5,681 nt of DNA, taken from assembly GCA_018067325.1 (NCBI GenBank), contig JAGPUU010000470.1, forward strand, positions 1 through 5,681, read 5' to 3'. A program made the translations under genes and the position numbers. The notes under the pieces were generated by a model, which did not search any database, was not told where the DNA came from, and saw only the letters and a program-made list of their open reading frames with translations. This stretch comes from Amphritea sp. Its GTDB lineage: Bacteria; Pseudomonadota; Gammaproteobacteria; Pseudomonadales; Balneatricaceae. Every line of letters begins with the position of its first letter. Positions within the stretch are counted from its first letter, which is position 1. Positions 4,705 to 5,681 of the stretch are shown in pieces.

Positions 4705-4732
4705 ATTATCTATCTATACGGTTAGCTTTTAA
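4705..4732 (-). promoter_or_regulatory. Weak candidate promoter for the 57-residue gene
   Basis: On the minus strand TTAAAA (4727-4732), a 16-base spacer and GATAAT (4705-4710) match the sigma-70 hexamers at 4/6 and 5/6. Transcription would start about 14 bases before the ATG at 4684. The region is AT-rich, so a chance match is possible. Confidence 0.3.
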
Positions 4733-4819
4733 GTTTAGATTTCCTTATTTGATTTTAAGGCTTATCCCGCTGTTGGTAAGGTCGAAGTGTCTTCAGGGAG
4801 TCGACACGCTTTGCTATCT

Positions 4820-4910
4820 CTCGGTGCTCTTCGTGCCCTCTGTGGTAAACAGTTCTTAAGGCTTCTAACGGCAAAGATTAACCACCGAGAATATTGAGTT
4901 CACAGAGAAA
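4820..4910 (+). repeat. ACCACAGAG inverted repeat, copy 3 (91 bases)
   Basis: Arms at 4820-4846 and 4881-4907 surround a 34-base spacer (TTCTTAA..CTTCTAA..GCAAAGAT shared with copy 2). It lies 482 bases from copy 2 in the same orientation, and the 57-residue gene sits between them. Just upstream, GTGTC (4787-4791) and GACAC (4803-4807) form a small separate hairpin, with no T-tract. Confidence 0.8.
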
Positions 4911-5051
4911 TGACTTGCCCGGTGTATACTGAAAAAACGCATTTTGATTTTAGGTTGTATGAGTACAGGTTAATTGCATAGCAAGTGTCTACTCTTAGTA
5001 AGTAGGCCGAGCTTCCATAATTAAGCACCCGATAGCCAGAGAGAATGACTT
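4911..5051 (+). other. Leader region of the MBL-fold gene, no firm signal
   Basis: Between the last repeat and the gene at 5052 there is AT-rich sequence with no ORF of note. TTGATT (4944-4949) with GTTAAT (4969-4974) is the best promoter-like pair, but the spacer is 19 bases. CTACT (4989-4993) and AGTAG (5001-5005) form a minor hairpin. AGAGAG (5039-5044) is the ribosome-binding region. Together with copy 3 and the stretch 4685-4819, this fills the gene-free interval 4685-5051. Confidence 0.3.
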
Positions 5052-5651
5052 ATGAAATTACTTCACCAAAGCAATCTATATTGCTGGACTCAGTTTGACG
5101 AAGATAGGGATATAGATTTTCATAGTTACCTTTGGGTGAGAGATAGCGGTAATGTAATTTTTGACCCGCTACCCTTAACGGCCCATGATGAAAACCATCT
5201 GAAATCACTAGGAAACGTTAGTCATATCATCATTTCCAATTCTGACCATATTAGAAATGCTGAAGCTTTAGCTCAACAAACCGGTGCTGATATTTGGGGG
5301 CCCGCTGGCGAGAAGGCTAGTTTCCCTATTAAATGTACCCAGTGGTTAAGTGAAGGTAAGAGCGTTATTGATGGGCTAGATGTCTATGCTTTGAGCGGCT
5401 CTAAAACAGAGGGGGAGCTGGCCTTCATTGTTGAAGGAAATACTCTCATCACCGGCGACCTTATTAGAGCGCATTCAGGTGGTAAGCTTTGTATGATTCC
5501 GGACGCTAAACTAAAAGATGTAGAACAAGCTAAAGCCTCGGTGAAAAGGGTTGCATCAATTAAGGGTATTGACGCTATTCTGACCGGTGACGGTTGGCCT
5601 GTCTTTAGAAACGGTGAACAAGCTTTGTTAGAGCTGATGGCCTCTATTTAA
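5052..5651 (+). CDS. MBL-fold protein with degenerate metal-binding motifs
   Basis: The 199-residue product follows the metallo-beta-lactamase-fold plan: N-terminal strands with SYLWVRDSGNVIFDPLPL (25-42), a helix with HIRNAEALAQQTGADIWGP (66-84), ELAFIVEGNTLITGDLIRA (122-140) and a C-terminal DAILTGDGWPVF (174-185). The metal ligands are mostly replaced. The HxHxDH motif reads SNSDH (62-66), keeping only Asp65 and His66; the usual GHTxG histidine reads SGSKTEG (115-121); the bridging Asp survives as GDL (Asp136); and the last GHG reads GDGW (Asp180). I recall a branch of MBL-like proteins with a TNSDH motif, so this is probably a subfamily trait, not decay. Catalysis with two metals seems unlikely and its function is unknown. 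The ATG at 5052 has AGAGAG (5039-5044) 7 bases upstream. The stop TAA is near the right edge. Confidence 0.8.
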   Translation: MKLLHQSNLYCWTQFDEDRDIDFHSYLWVRDSGNVIFDPLPLTAHDENHLKSLGNVSHIIISNSDHIRNAEALAQQTGADIWGPAGEKASFPIKCTQWLSEGKSVIDGLDVYALSGSKTEGELAFIVEGNTLITGDLIRAHSGGKLCMIPDAKLKDVEQAKASVKRVASIKGIDAILTGDGWPVFRNGEQALLELMASI

Positions 5652-5681
5652 CGAGTCACATAACAGGCGACTAAGCAGGGG

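Noticed and set aside
4644..4859. 71-residue plus-strand ORF with a hydrophobic product
   Set aside because: It overlaps the convincing minus-strand gene at 4511-4684, runs into the ACCACAGAG repeat (its tail SVLFVPSVVN is repeat-encoded), and has no Shine-Dalgarno.
3097..4910. CRISPR-like array from recurring ACCACAGAG motifs
   Set aside because: Copies are hundreds of bases apart, imperfect, and organised as inverted repeats, without regularly spaced unique spacers or cas genes.
4925..4930. TATACT as a -10 promoter element upstream of the MBL-fold gene
   Set aside because: No acceptable -35 lies 16-18 bases upstream (the sequence there is repeat arm ACAGAG), and it would leave a leader of over 110 bases.

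Overview
The window reads as an accessory stretch of a Gammaproteobacterium chromosome, probably a marine or environmental species. This is inferred from moderate to low GC, the protein families present (a DUF1566 protein, an AHSA1-type SRPBCC protein, a lipoprotein lipase, a YkgJ-type cysteine-cluster protein, a small DUF6435-like protein), and intergenic repeats of types common in that class. No taxon can be fixed from the sequence alone.

Layout. Positions 1-414 (minus) hold the N-terminal part of an exported DUF1566 protein that runs off the left edge, with a promoter just upstream. Positions 415-715 hold a doubtful minus-strand ORF interrupted by an inverted repeat. From 716 the plus strand carries the first ~25 codons of a decayed dihydrofolate reductase-family gene. 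Its shifted frame ends in an ATGA overlap with a complete SRPBCC/AHSA1 gene (846-1286). After a repeat and a candidate promoter comes a 520-residue alpha/beta-hydrolase lipoprotein (1466-3028) with a clear rho-independent terminator. Next is a ~400-base repeat hub (3029-3435), then an unrecognised 112-residue protein (3436-3774), a YkgJ-type protein (3877-4260), and a second repeat hub with a hairpin terminator facing a convergent 57-residue minus-strand gene (4511-4684). A third repeat copy and an unremarkable leader precede a metallo-beta-lactamase-fold protein with a degenerate metal site (5052-5651).

The genes do not form an obvious pathway. They look like independent single-gene units, each with its own signals, separated by short dispersed repeats. 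The repeats are the main theme: five copies of an AATCAAAGGG...CAGAGTAATTGAT element, three of a 75-91 base inverted repeat with ACCACAGAG-type arms, one GTTGGGAT...ATCCCAAC hairpin, and two further modules that combine in different pairings at three places. No defence system, CRISPR array, RNA gene, transposase or integron structure was found.
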